Shown here piece by piece: positions 23,231 through 31,336 of a DNA stretch of 52,896 nucleotides. Position numbers and translations under genes: made by a program. How positions within the stretch are numbered: position 1 is the first letter of the stretch; each line of letters begins with the position of its first letter. Under the pieces are notes generated by a model. That model did no database searches, was not told the origin of the DNA, and saw nothing but the letters and a program-made list of their open reading frames with translations. The stretch covers positions 1 through 52,896 of the forward strand of contig JBNKIW010000023.1 of assembly GCA_050290865.1 (NCBI GenBank), in the 5' to 3' direction. The stretch is from JARRLC01 sp050290865 (GTDB taxonomy: Bacteria; Pseudomonadota; Alphaproteobacteria; Rhizobiales; Rhodomicrobiaceae).

Positions 23231-24103
23231 GGCAGTTTTCTCCGTGGTTGGATGGCGGCGCGCCTGGCCAGGCCCGCCGAGGGCCTCCTCAAGCGAACCA
23301 ATGGCGTCGGCGAGGCCAAGCTCTGCGGCTTCCTCCCCGAGGAATGTGCGGGCTTCGGTGGCGCGGATCGCGGTTTCGTCGAGGCTCGGACGGCCGGCGG
23401 CGACAGAGGCCACGAACAGTGCATAGAATTTTTCGACTTCGGCCTGCAGATCGGCGCGGACGGCATCCGGCAGCGCGGCAAAGGGATGGCCATCGACCTT
23501 ATGCGCACCGGCAAAGATCAGCGTCGGGCGCTGGCCCTTCTGCTCGAACTCCTCCGAGCGGTCGAGATGAACCATCACGACGCCGATCGAGCCGACAATC
23601 GACGATGGCGAGACGATGATGCGGCTCGCGGAAGCGGCGATGCCGTAGGCCGCTGAGGCCGCCATGTCGTTGACATAAGCCGTGACCGGTTTCCGCTGCC
23701 GGGCAGCTCGCAGTTTCTCCGCCAGGCGGAACATGCCGGTCGCCTCGCCGCCGGGACTGTCGATGTCGAGCACGATGCGGGACACGGCATCATCGGCGAG
23801 CGCCGCGTCGAGCTGCGCCTCGATGCCTTCATAGGACACCAAGCCGGAATACGCCCCGACCCAGGCGCCACGGTTCACAAGGCTGCCGACAATCGGCAGG
23901 ATCGCCGCGCCGTTCTCGACGCGATACGGGCCATGGTTCGAGCCGCGGCCGCGAAACCGGCTGGCTTCTGGCACAAGTGCCGGCTCGTCAAACTCCAGGC
24001 CGATGCGGCCCTGCAGCGCCCAAAGGATGATCTGGATCTTGTCCGGATGAATCAGCAAAGGCCTGCCGGCCACACGATCGGCGAGGTGAGAAAGAAAGGA
24101 CAT
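22790..24103 (-). CDS. Capsid maturation protease, S49 (lambda gpC-like)
   Basis: A 437-residue protein. Residues 1-275 are an SppA/ClpP-like S49 protease: IVLDIDSPGGEATG, the probable catalytic serine in DMAASAAYGIA, and a lysine in FAGAHKVDGHPF as candidate general base. Residues 290-437 are an Ala/Glu-rich helical scaffold region, as in lambda gpC/Nu3. It would process the scaffold and portal region during head maturation. It lies upstream of gpD and gpE, the lambda order, but is separated from the portal block by a two-gene plus-strand insertion. Confidence 0.9.
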   Translation of the reverse strand: MSFLSHLADRVAGRPLLIHPDKIQIILWALQGRIGLEFDEPALVPEASRFRGRGSNHGPYRVENGAAILPIVGSLVNRGAWVGAYSGLVSYEGIEAQLDAALADDAVSRIVLDIDSPGGEATGMFRLAEKLRAARQRKPVTAYVNDMAASAAYGIAASASRIIVSPSSIVGSIGVVMVHLDRSEEFEQKGQRPTLIFAGAHKVDGHPFAALPDAVRADLQAEVEKFYALFVASVAAGRPSLDETAIRATEARTFLGEEAAELGLADAIGSLEEALGGPGQARRHPTTEKTAMTETTAPSCSARSDEHRAAAATAPAQDARIAALEAQARDAHAAGVKEGATAERERIKGILGSEAAKGRTALAEHLAYETDWTAAAATAMLEKAPQEAAAGTKPDYAARKEAAGTLGLGLPAAQGNGGREPPRLSSAEIYASRRAAR

Positions 24104-24547
24104 ATCTTTGCGGGTGCTTTCAGAGGGTACGCATCAAGGTGGTTTGTCTGTCGGTAAGGATGGCAGCTGAAGCCCGTCGAACAATAGCCGAAGTTAAAAA
24201 TTGCCAATGCGCCCCGTTCCAGTTCTGGCGAGGACTGCATCCATCTGTGAAAGCGAGATTGATGCGAAGAGGCGTCTTGCGCCGCGGCGGCAACACACGC
24301 TCAAACACGTCGTGAAGACGAACTCAGGCAAGACATCGATCAAGCAAAGTGCCGGTTTTCTCATCCATATCAACTTTCAGGGTATGTTCTCGTTGTGAGA
24401 CGCGAACACCGGACAGACAGCAAATAACACTCCTTAGACGGATCGCGCACAGTAAGATTAACCGGAAGCGACGGAGATGACGTAAATTAATTGCGTACCA
24501 ACAACACCGTGATATAATTTCAAATTGAATCACTGAGTCGAAAAAGT
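24104..24547. other. Intergenic region before the AT-rich island
   Basis: About 440 bp lie between the divergent protease gene and the plus-strand island. The base composition drops in GC towards the right. No convincing gene was found. A sigma-70-like promoter (24491-24518) is the clearest signal. Confidence 0.6.
24491..24518 (+). promoter_or_regulatory. Likely sigma-70 promoter of the AT-rich island
   Basis: TTGCGT at 24491-24496 and a consensus TATAAT at 24513-24518 are separated by 16 bp. The -10 box is 30 bp upstream of the first possible start codon of the plus-strand genes. It could allow expression during lysogeny, independent of the late operon. Confidence 0.6.
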
Positions 24548-25021
24548 ATGTATAAGAATAATTGGCGTACGCTCAAGAGGAATATATATGTCATGACCGC
24601 CCCAACAAAAGATACCATCAGAACCGTCTCGAAACCGGTTGCATTCGGCCCAGCACAACAATCTGTTGAGCTAAAGAATGAGACGAAAGAAACGAGAACT
24701 ATCTTCATTGAATGTCTTGGGGGTCAATGTTTCAGTATCGCAAAGGAATATCAAAAACTAATTATGAAACCCGGCGTTACAATAAGGATTCCCATCGAAT
24801 TCAGAGTGCCCCAAAAGGCCTTTGCAATTGCTATGCGTTCAACATACAGAGCGCTGGTCAATGTCTGGGTTGAAGAAGAATCAAAACAATCTCTGAGACG
24901 CCTTGAGAACGTCATAACTTTAAAGGCGATTGCCCCCCGATTTGTATCAGTAGATAGCACGCACTGCTTGTATGGAGACAAAACAAGCTGTCATGAGGAA
25001 ACCGCAAGGAGTGTGTCCTAA
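24548..25021 (+). CDS. AT-rich island gene 1: beta-rich protein of unknown function
   Basis: A protein of up to 157 residues. Alternating beta-type segments (TRTIFIECLGGQCFSIA, GVTIRIPIEFRVPQ, TYRALVNVWVEEE) suggest an Ig-like or similar beta-sandwich. There is no clear signal peptide. Two starts are possible: ATG 24548 or ATG 24593 (MTAPTKDTIRTVS), the latter 12 bases after AAGAGG. Its TAA overlaps the ATG of the next gene by one base, so the pair is translationally coupled. Lower GC and opposite strand relative to head genes point to recent acquisition. No family is recognised. Confidence 0.65.
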   Translation: MYKNNWRTLKRNIYVMTAPTKDTIRTVSKPVAFGPAQQSVELKNETKETRTIFIECLGGQCFSIAKEYQKLIMKPGVTIRIPIEFRVPQKAFAIAMRSTYRALVNVWVEEESKQSLRRLENVITLKAIAPRFVSVDSTHCLYGDKTSCHEETARSVS

Positions 25022-25848
25022 TGGCTATACCATCGATAACAATAACTGCGACGATACCTGGAACCTCAATTTCGGCTAATACTGGCGAAGTGGAATTCTA
25101 TTGGGCCGTTAATAATTCGCCAACAGTAGTATGCCTTGGAGGCAGCGCGCCCGGAGCGGAGGTTCTTCCAGACGGTGTCTTCACTGATGGGGGAGGGGAA
25201 CTCGGCCCTAATATATTTCCGAGTACAAGAGGATCATTTCTAGATAGTACGAACTCAACGCACAGCCTGGATGTTTATGCTGCAAACGCGGATGGCGGCG
25301 CTTCGGATCATGAGTATCACTACGCCAAAATACCGGTTGGCTACCATGATGCTGCCGTCCCCGGCGCTCCGGTGTATGAGGGCGAACTTGAGCTCATCCG
25401 AGGCTATTTGGAGGAAATACACGATCGACTCAGCGCCAACGTACTGACAGGACTGCCAGTGTATATCGATGAATTCAACGGTCGAGTCGGAAACCCTTCA
25501 GATAGGTTTCCCGTTTTTGACGATATGGCCTATCTCAGCGGTGAAGTGGGGACTGGTAATCTAACCGACGATATCCTAAACCACATGCGGGAGTTACTGG
25601 TATACATCACCCCTTATACATTGCCTCGCGGCTATCGCCCTGGAACACTGGCTTCTGGCGCGAGCACAATATGCGGCGGCTCCGTCTTGGGTAAGTCAAC
25701 GCGCGAGTGGGTTGCATTGTGCATCGCCTCGGGCGCAGATGATTTGACGCTCCTTCATGAGCTGTTTCACCACGCTTCCAGGTCGCACAATGAGAGCGAA
25801 CTCCGGGCTTTTGCCATCTCTATGTGCGCGTACAACATCCTTCCGTAA
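25021..25848 (+). CDS. AT-rich island gene 2: putative zinc metallopeptidase (HELFH)
   Basis: A 275-residue protein starting MAIPSITITATIPGTS. The N-terminal third is beta-rich (GEVEFYWAVNNSPTVV). HELFH at residues 246-250 is the HExxH zinc-protease motif, followed by SHNESELRAF, where Glu258 or Glu260 could be the third ligand, as in gluzincins. The motif sits on a predicted helix (DDLTLLHELFHHAS), as expected of zincins. No secretion signal is evident. It forms a coupled pair with the preceding gene. The substrate is unknown; a toxin or conversion factor is one possibility. Confidence 0.65.
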   Translation: MAIPSITITATIPGTSISANTGEVEFYWAVNNSPTVVCLGGSAPGAEVLPDGVFTDGGGELGPNIFPSTRGSFLDSTNSTHSLDVYAANADGGASDHEYHYAKIPVGYHDAAVPGAPVYEGELELIRGYLEEIHDRLSANVLTGLPVYIDEFNGRVGNPSDRFPVFDDMAYLSGEVGTGNLTDDILNHMRELLVYITPYTLPRGYRPGTLASGASTICGGSVLGKSTREWVALCIASGADDLTLLHELFHHASRSHNESELRAFAISMCAYNILP

Positions 25849-25896
25849 GGTTCAGATATAGTTGAGTGTAAGCATGTGTGGGACGTTGCCAAACCC

Positions 25897-26166
25897 TTAA
25901 CGGTCGACAACGGCACAACTGGCCGCACGCACCCGCCGCCCTCCCTTCCGGGCGCATTCCACTTCCAGGGCGCGGATGAGCGCGTCGAGGCGTGGCAAGC
26001 TGCCGTCTGCAAACCGGACACGGCGTTGTTCCAGGCCGCGATGCTCGATCTCGACTTCCTTCTCGCCCGCCAGTAGCTTGAGGCGTGCGGCTTTCAGCTT
26101 CTTCGCCAGACCGCAGGGATCGTCGAGATCGACGAGGTCTTCGTAGCTCAGTTCACGCCAGCTCAT
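25897..26166 (-). CDS. Head-tail joining protein (lambda gpW-like)
   Basis: An 89-residue protein starting MSWRELSYEDLVDLDD. Helical first half with AKKLKAARLKLLAGEKEVE and a second part with EQRRVRFADGSLPRLDAL, which matches the phage gpW/joining type of small connector protein. Its start overlaps the end of the portal gene by four bases, in the lambda order A-W-B-C modified to A-B-W. The gene is directly followed by the plus-strand island in opposite orientation. Confidence 0.65.
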   Translation of the reverse strand: MSWRELSYEDLVDLDDPCGLAKKLKAARLKLLAGEKEVEIEHRGLEQRRVRFADGSLPRLDALIRALEVECARKGGRRVRAASCAVVDR

Positions 26167-27749
26167 TTGTCGCTCATGAGTTGTTCGTCCTCGCGGTTCG
26201 CTTTCTGCGGCTTGCTCTCGAACGGATGCTTCAGCCCGCGGGCACGGAAGACCTCAACCTCGCGTTCGAGCTGGTCGAGCATATCTTCCCAGTCCTGCCC
26301 GGCTTCGGCGGCCTCGGCGGCAAGCGTCGAGACGCCGTTCTTCAAACGCGTCTCCTGCGCCTTGGCGGTCTTCAGATCGTCCGCAGTCGGGCGAGACGGG
26401 CCATGCCACTCCGCTTTCACTGCGGCGTCGCGTTTCTCCAGGAAAGCGTCGAGCCCGCCGGGAAACTCGATCCGGCCCTCGCCGATCTCTTCTTCGAGCC
26501 ACGCCTCATAGATGGGCCGCGCGAACGGAATAATGACATGCTGCCGCCGGTACAGTGCCAGCCCCCAGATGGCATTCGTCGCCATGCGCACGCTGGAATA
26601 GGTGGCATCCGTATAATCGCCGGTGGCGTCCTCATAGGTGACGCCGATGCCCATCGCCATCTCGCGCAGCAGGCCCTTGGCGAACTTCTCGTAATTGTCA
26701 TGCGGCGACTTGGCGCCGTGGAACTCCAGCTTGTCGCCGGGAAACAGGTGCGCCAGGCGCCCGTGAACGCCGAGGTCGATCTTGGTGGCGTCGTACCATG
26801 CGGATTTCTCGGAGAAATACTGATCGAGCGGACCGTCGCCGCCCGCAGCCGCGCGCTGGATCGCCGGGTTGAGGCCCTCAAACGCCGCCTCGCCCATGCT
26901 TTCCGAGGTGATCGTCCCGGCAAAGATGGTCTGCAACAGCGTCGTCGTCAGCGTGGCGTCGGCGAGCTGATCATATTGCCGGATCACCTTCAGCGTCGGC
27001 GCGAGCGGCGTGATACCGCGCACCTGGCCGGCGGCACCGTCGAAGACGTGGATCACCTGCGGGCGGCCATCGCCGTCGCGGCTGCGGATTTCGACTTCAT
27101 CCTCGCCGCCCCAGGCGCGGCGGCGCTTCAGCACATGCCCCACCGGCATGCCATCGGCATCGAGGCGCACGCCTTGAAACAGGTTCGGCTCTTTCGTCTT
27201 CTGGCCGAGGCGCGATGGCGGCAGAAGCAGCACCTTGGTACGGCTGGCGACACCCCGGCGGCGGATCATCGGCAGCACGGCGAGGACCTCGCCAAAGCCA
27301 AGCCAGGACCGATAGGCGACGCCCATCATGTGGCCGATGCTCATGCGCCCTTGCGCGTCGCAGGCATAGGGGTTGTTGCTCCACGCCTTCCAACGTGCCT
27401 CGACGCGGCGCGACCAGCGGGCGGCAAAGTCCGGCTCCCAGCCGAGTTCGTCCTGATCCGGCGCGGCGTTGAGTTTGAGGCCCGTTCCGACCACGGCCGC
27501 CACCGCCTTGTCGACGGCTCCGGCCAGCCAGCCGGAATTCTGCAGGCTTTCGACCGCACGGGCGGCGGCCACCGTCCAGGCCACCCGCACATCGTCGCGC
27601 GCCTCGCGCAGGGCCGGGTGCCAGTTGGTGAAGTAAATCTGCCCGCCGCCGGCACGGAAGAAAGCCGACTGCGGCTTGGCCGCAGGCATTGCGGCGCCGG
27701 CGTCGCGGCGGGCAAGCATCGTCTCCAAAAGAGCAAGCGTGTCTGTCAT
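26163..27749 (-). CDS. Portal protein (lambda gpB family)
   Basis: A 528-residue protein taken from ATG 27749 (MTDTLALLETMLARRD). Characteristic portal segments are RAVESLQNSGWLAGAVD, TGLKLNAAPD, VIHVFDGAAGQVRGITPL and MAMGIGVTYEDATGDY. These match the phage_portal_2 (lambda gpB) family. The portal forms the dodecameric DNA channel. An upstream frame to 27809 lacks family similarity. The gene is separated from terL by repeat copy C and is coupled to the gpW-like gene. Confidence 0.93.
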   Translation of the reverse strand: MTDTLALLETMLARRDAGAAMPAAKPQSAFFRAGGGQIYFTNWHPALREARDDVRVAWTVAAARAVESLQNSGWLAGAVDKAVAAVVGTGLKLNAAPDQDELGWEPDFAARWSRRVEARWKAWSNNPYACDAQGRMSIGHMMGVAYRSWLGFGEVLAVLPMIRRRGVASRTKVLLLPPSRLGQKTKEPNLFQGVRLDADGMPVGHVLKRRRAWGGEDEVEIRSRDGDGRPQVIHVFDGAAGQVRGITPLAPTLKVIRQYDQLADATLTTTLLQTIFAGTITSESMGEAAFEGLNPAIQRAAAGGDGPLDQYFSEKSAWYDATKIDLGVHGRLAHLFPGDKLEFHGAKSPHDNYEKFAKGLLREMAMGIGVTYEDATGDYTDATYSSVRMATNAIWGLALYRRQHVIIPFARPIYEAWLEEEIGEGRIEFPGGLDAFLEKRDAAVKAEWHGPSRPTADDLKTAKAQETRLKNGVSTLAAEAAEAGQDWEDMLDQLEREVEVFRARGLKHPFESKPQKANREDEQLMSDK

Positions 27750-27800
27750 GGCGTTAGAGCATCGAATGTTAAATCGGAGCCGCTTGCCTTGTGGAGAGCC

Positions 27801-27875
27801 TATCCGCATGGCACCCGGGGCCCACGGCTAAGTGGGCACACCAGCCGGACGGATGTCCGGCGCCAGGCAAAAACT
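27801..27875. repeat. Intergenic two-hairpin repeat, copy C
   Basis: This third copy lies between the terminase large subunit stop (TAG at 27876-27874) and the portal gene. Both hairpins are identical to those of copy B, and the spacer reads TGGTGTG on the minus strand. As in copies A and B, the element starts with a T-rich stretch directly after the upstream stop codon. Confidence 0.88.
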
Positions 27876-29814
27876 ACTGCCGGTTCAGCCGTGCGGCGAA
27901 ACGTGACAGCCGGAGCGGGGCCGCCTGGCCGGCGCCCGGCGTTCCGTCGCCGGATGAGGATGGCGCCGGCGGCCTGCGCTTCGGTCTCGGCTCGGCATCC
28001 ATGACCGCGCGCAGCGCGCCGTCCGGGATGAGATCGACGCGCTCCATATGCGCCGCCGCGGCGTTGAGCATCTCGCAATCGAGGAAATGGTTGTCATGCC
28101 TGATCTTGATCCAACTCGGTTTGCCCGACGATTTGACGACGCGCGCCTCGGCGACGAGCTGCTTGCAATAGTCTTCGCTCGCGTCCGCATTCAGATGCCA
28201 GCCGCCGGGCTGTTCCGTGGGCCAATGGATGCGGCCATGCACCCAGCTCTTGAAATAGTCCGTATTCAGATGCCACAGCGCCAGGCCGGCCTTCGTCGTA
28301 CGCCCCTTCACGTCCACCTCGACGCGGCTGACGTGATAGGGCTTGTCCATCACGTCGCGGCCCTTGACCGCGCGGGCGGCGGGCACGCGGCGGCAGAAAT
28401 CATAGACCATGTTGACCGGCGCGGCCTCCTTATCGCCCGGCCGGTAGCCGGTGTCGATCAGGGCGAGGCTCACCGGTTCACCGTCGATCCGCCGGGAGAG
28501 CAACAGTTCCAGATCGGCCCAGACCGGCTCCAGATGCGTCTCGCCCCACAGCTCGCCGGCATCGATCAACCAGCTTTCGTAGCGCGCCCCCCAGCCGCGG
28601 ATGGCATAGACGAGCCGGTCCTTCTGGACGTCCACGCCGCAAGTGAGGATGATCACGCCGAGCGGCAGCTCGCGGGGGCGGTAGTCCTGGCGCAGGGCGG
28701 CGACCTCGGTCCACTCCGGCACGTCGCCGCCGCCGATGGCGAACAGCTCGCCGAAGCCGGTGTTGATCACCGCCTTGACGCGCTCGGTGTCGCCCGATTG
28801 CAGCGCCGCGACATAGCGCGAGGCGCGCTCGCCAAAAGTGCGGAAGGGCGAGCACAGGCCGGACACCCAGAAGGAAATCGTGTCCGTCGCCGGCGGCTCT
28901 CCACTCACCGTGCCGTCTCTGGCAACCGCCTGCCCTGGCGCCACATAGACGCCGACGGCGTTCATCGCCTCCTTGTGTTCATCGAGCGCTTGGCCCTTGC
29001 AATGCGGACATTCGAGCCAAGCCTCTTGCGCCACTTCCGTCGCGGCGGCGCCCTCCGGCCAGCGCAACAGCTTGAAACGCGGGATGAAATACTCGCCGCA
29101 CGCCGGGCACGGCCAAGCCCATTCGAAGCGCGTGCCCTCCTGCCACAGCCGCCAGATCGGGCTGAGGACGCGGTCGTGATCGGTGACGCGCCAATGTTCG
29201 AGGCCGCTCGCTGCGTCCACCATGGTTTCCACATTGCCCTCGGTCGGCGTCGAGGTGATCCCCAGCTTGAAATCGGCGTAGGTGTCGCCGCGCGCCTGGA
29301 CGAGTTCGACCGGGTCGCCCTCGCCCTGAATGTTGGCGTCCATGCCGTCGCGCTCATCGACCAGCACCAGGCCCGCCGGCGTTGATTTCAGAGGCGTCGA
29401 CGAGCCCGCCCAGGCGAGCAGCACATTGACGCCGGCCACCGTCTTTCGGCTCTTCCGGTTCTTCTTGCCGCGCGCGACCTTGTCCTTGAGGCTTTTCGAC
29501 TGATCCAGCAGGTCCATGAAGCGGGGCTCAAGCTGGTCATACAGAAAATCCTTGGACGGCCCAACATAGATCGTCGGAGCCGGGCGCTGATCGAGACGCG
29601 AGCCGATGACGTTGAGGCAGGTCTCGGTCTTCGACATCTGCGAGCCGCACACCAGCGTCACCTTTGAATAGCGGTGGTCGTCGAACGCCCGCGTCACCGG
29701 CACCATGAACGGCGTCAGGCTCGGCTCGAACGGCCCCGGCCGGCCCGAGGAGGGCGGCAGCACGCGATTGCGGCGCGCCCATTCATCCGCCGTCATCCTC
29801 TTCGGTGGCCGCAT
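27874..29814 (-). CDS. Terminase large subunit (lambda gpA family)
   Basis: A packaging ATPase-nuclease of about 646 residues. The ATPase part contains KVTLVCGSQMSKTETCLN (adenine/Walker A region, with SQMSKT as a deviant P-loop as in gpA proteins) and GLVLVDERDGM (Walker B). A cysteine cluster (CPACGEYF and CPHCKGQ) is typical of this family. The nuclease domain includes LTCGVDVQKDRL and LIDTGYRPG. Start codons at 29892, 29817, 29814 and 29796 are possible; 29814 gives a normal N-terminus with modest overlap of the small subunit gene. Confidence 0.92.
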   Translation of the reverse strand: MRPPKRMTADEWARRNRVLPPSSGRPGPFEPSLTPFMVPVTRAFDDHRYSKVTLVCGSQMSKTETCLNVIGSRLDQRPAPTIYVGPSKDFLYDQLEPRFMDLLDQSKSLKDKVARGKKNRKSRKTVAGVNVLLAWAGSSTPLKSTPAGLVLVDERDGMDANIQGEGDPVELVQARGDTYADFKLGITSTPTEGNVETMVDAASGLEHWRVTDHDRVLSPIWRLWQEGTRFEWAWPCPACGEYFIPRFKLLRWPEGAAATEVAQEAWLECPHCKGQALDEHKEAMNAVGVYVAPGQAVARDGTVSGEPPATDTISFWVSGLCSPFRTFGERASRYVAALQSGDTERVKAVINTGFGELFAIGGGDVPEWTEVAALRQDYRPRELPLGVIILTCGVDVQKDRLVYAIRGWGARYESWLIDAGELWGETHLEPVWADLELLLSRRIDGEPVSLALIDTGYRPGDKEAAPVNMVYDFCRRVPAARAVKGRDVMDKPYHVSRVEVDVKGRTTKAGLALWHLNTDYFKSWVHGRIHWPTEQPGGWHLNADASEDYCKQLVAEARVVKSSGKPSWIKIRHDNHFLDCEMLNAAAAHMERVDLIPDGALRAVMDAEPRPKRRPPAPSSSGDGTPGAGQAAPLRLSRFAARLNRQ

Positions 29815-30283
29815 CATCCTCGCCACCCGTGAGAACAGCGGCACGGTCCTCGAACTTGTCGGCGAGCGTGGCGAGGATACGGTCAACTTCATCTTCGATC
29901 TTCCGCCGCAGCGCCAGGTCGCGCGTTACGCGTGCGGGCAGCGCCGCGAAACCGATGCGGATGGTCGCGCAGATTTCGTCGATGGCGTCCAGGGCGGCGT
30001 CGGTTTCAATCAGCTTGCCTTCGGTGCGGTCGTTTTCCAGGCGCAGCTTGCGGGCGCGCTCGGCGCGCAGTTCGTCGTCGGTGGCGGTGGAGCGGGCGTT
30101 CTCGTGCCGGTCCTCCAGGAAGGCGATGTACCCCTGAACGCCCTCCTTCAAGGGGACCGTGTTGCGCGCCGATTTGGGGATCCATTTCTCTTTCACGAGT
30201 TGGTTGATGCGCCGTGCGGACACCCCAACAATGTCACCAAGTGATTGACCTGAAACGCTTTTCTCAGAGATTGAACCGCTCAA
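29783..30283 (-). CDS. Terminase small subunit (Nu1-like)
   Basis: A 166-residue protein with an N-terminal helix-turn-helix (GQSLGDIVGVSARRINQLVK, about residues 13-32), then a helical region rich in Arg and Glu (DDELRAERARKLRLENDR) and an acidic C-terminal tail. This is the Nu1 layout: it binds the packaging site and recruits the large subunit. The start appears to be a TTG at 30283. It lies just upstream of the large subunit gene and overlaps it. Confidence 0.85.
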   Translation of the reverse strand: MSGSISEKSVSGQSLGDIVGVSARRINQLVKEKWIPKSARNTVPLKEGVQGYIAFLEDRHENARSTATDDELRAERARKLRLENDRTEGKLIETDAALDAIDEICATIRIGFAALPARVTRDLALRRKIEDEVDRILATLADKFEDRAAVLTGGEDDAATEEDDGG

Positions 30284-30307
30284 CTGTCAGTCCCCGGATA
30301 TCAAAAA

Positions 30308-30335
30308 GGAAACGGAAATGGCATTTTCGGTTTCC
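30308..30335. promoter_or_regulatory. Imperfect inverted repeat upstream of terS
   Basis: Arms GGAAACGGAAAT and ATTTTCGGTTTCC flank a three-base centre. It lies 25 bp upstream of the terS start, in a 215-bp gap. Packaging (cos or pac) recognition sites often lie beside terS, so a terminase-binding site is possible. An operator for the late operon is an alternative. Confidence 0.35.
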
Positions 30336-30498
30336 CAAAAACGCGCGCTTTCCGGGCGGCCGCGCGCCGCACCCAGTAAAATTCGTGTATACGGTCCCTA
30401 TTGTTCTTGCGTTGTTCTGTCTATTCTTGTTGCTTTCACTTGCGTGCTTTTGCTAACGTCTTCTCCGTGCTGCATAGGGCTGTAGACTTATCCGAAAG

Positions 30499-31137
30499 TC
30501 ATTTCCGCTTTACTCGTGCAAGCGCTCTCGCCATCTGCCGTTGCGCTTCTTTGGCGATGTACTGCCGGGTGACGGCGTCCACCAGCGCTTGCGCCTCATG
30601 CTCATGGCGCTCGACCTCGCGCGGCATGCTCGGCCCGAACAGCGGCACGATGGGATAGCGGCTGCGGCCCACACGGCGAAAAGCCACATTTCTGTGGAGC
30701 CAGGCCTCATCCGCAATTTGCGTCCGCTTCCAAGCCCGGTGTTTGACGCCAGGCCATTTGCGCTGCCAGCGGGCGCCATAGTTACCGGCGGTGACGCGCG
30801 TATAGCGCCCGGCGACAACCACCGCCGACGCCCATCGTCCCGACGAGGCCGGTCGCTTCTTGGCGTCTCGATAGGCGCGCGCTTTATTGCGGATGCCGGA
30901 CCAGTCCACGAGCTTGCGCTTCACCCGCGTATAGAGCCGGTCCATGCCCTTGTTCAGCGCTGCCACCATGATGCGGTCCTGACGCTTGACGTCGAAGCGC
31001 TGCAGCGCCCGGCCGATGGCCTCGAACTCGCGCGTGTCCACATGGACAGCAACACCGGCCGAAGCAAAGTCGCGGTTGACGAAGGATTTTGACCCCAGAT
31101 CGAAGCCGCGCGGCACCATGGAACGGCGGCCAGCCAT
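30499..31137 (-). CDS. Minor tail protein Z-like (GPZ)
   Basis: A 212-residue basic protein taken from ATG 31137 (MAGRRSMVPRGFD). The region LQRFDVKRQDRIMVAALNKG, MDRLYTRVKRKLVDWSGI and SGRWASAVVVAGRYTR resembles prophage minor tail protein Z. The C-terminus is a charged helix (QRQMARALARVKRK). It is the first gene of the minus-strand late block and lies upstream of terS, away from the other tail genes, which is an uncommon position. Confidence 0.65.
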   Translation of the reverse strand: MAGRRSMVPRGFDLGSKSFVNRDFASAGVAVHVDTREFEAIGRALQRFDVKRQDRIMVAALNKGMDRLYTRVKRKLVDWSGIRNKARAYRDAKKRPASSGRWASAVVVAGRYTRVTAGNYGARWQRKWPGVKHRAWKRTQIADEAWLHRNVAFRRVGRSRYPIVPLFGPSMPREVERHEHEAQALVDAVTRQYIAKEAQRQMARALARVKRK

Positions 31138-31336
31138 CAGCACCGGCCACAAAAAAACCCGGCCGCGAACCGCGCCGGGAACAACTTCTGCATCATGACG
31201 AAAACCATGCAGTGATTGCACTGCACTGTCAAGGGGGTACAACACCGAATTGCGGAGTCGCTGCACAGGTGACAGTCCCCCAACTTGTATATAGACTGCC
31301 CCTATATTCCTACCGCTGCGAGGGAATTGGCAGCAA
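31138..31336. promoter_or_regulatory. Divergent control region between late block and DGR cassette
   Basis: A 199-bp gap between divergent genes. It contains a perfect 7-bp inverted repeat TGCAGTG-ATTG-CACTGCA (31208-31225), a candidate operator. TATATT (31303-31308) precedes the target-1 start by about 29 bp and could be a -10 box, although no well-spaced -35 was seen. AGGGA at 31321-31325 may be the ribosome site. Promoters for the late block and the DGR are both expected here. Confidence 0.45.

Noticed and set aside
26085..28004. Plus-strand frame of 639 codons
   Set aside because: Antisense to the portal gene, with biased Arg/Gly/Ala composition and no recognisable family.
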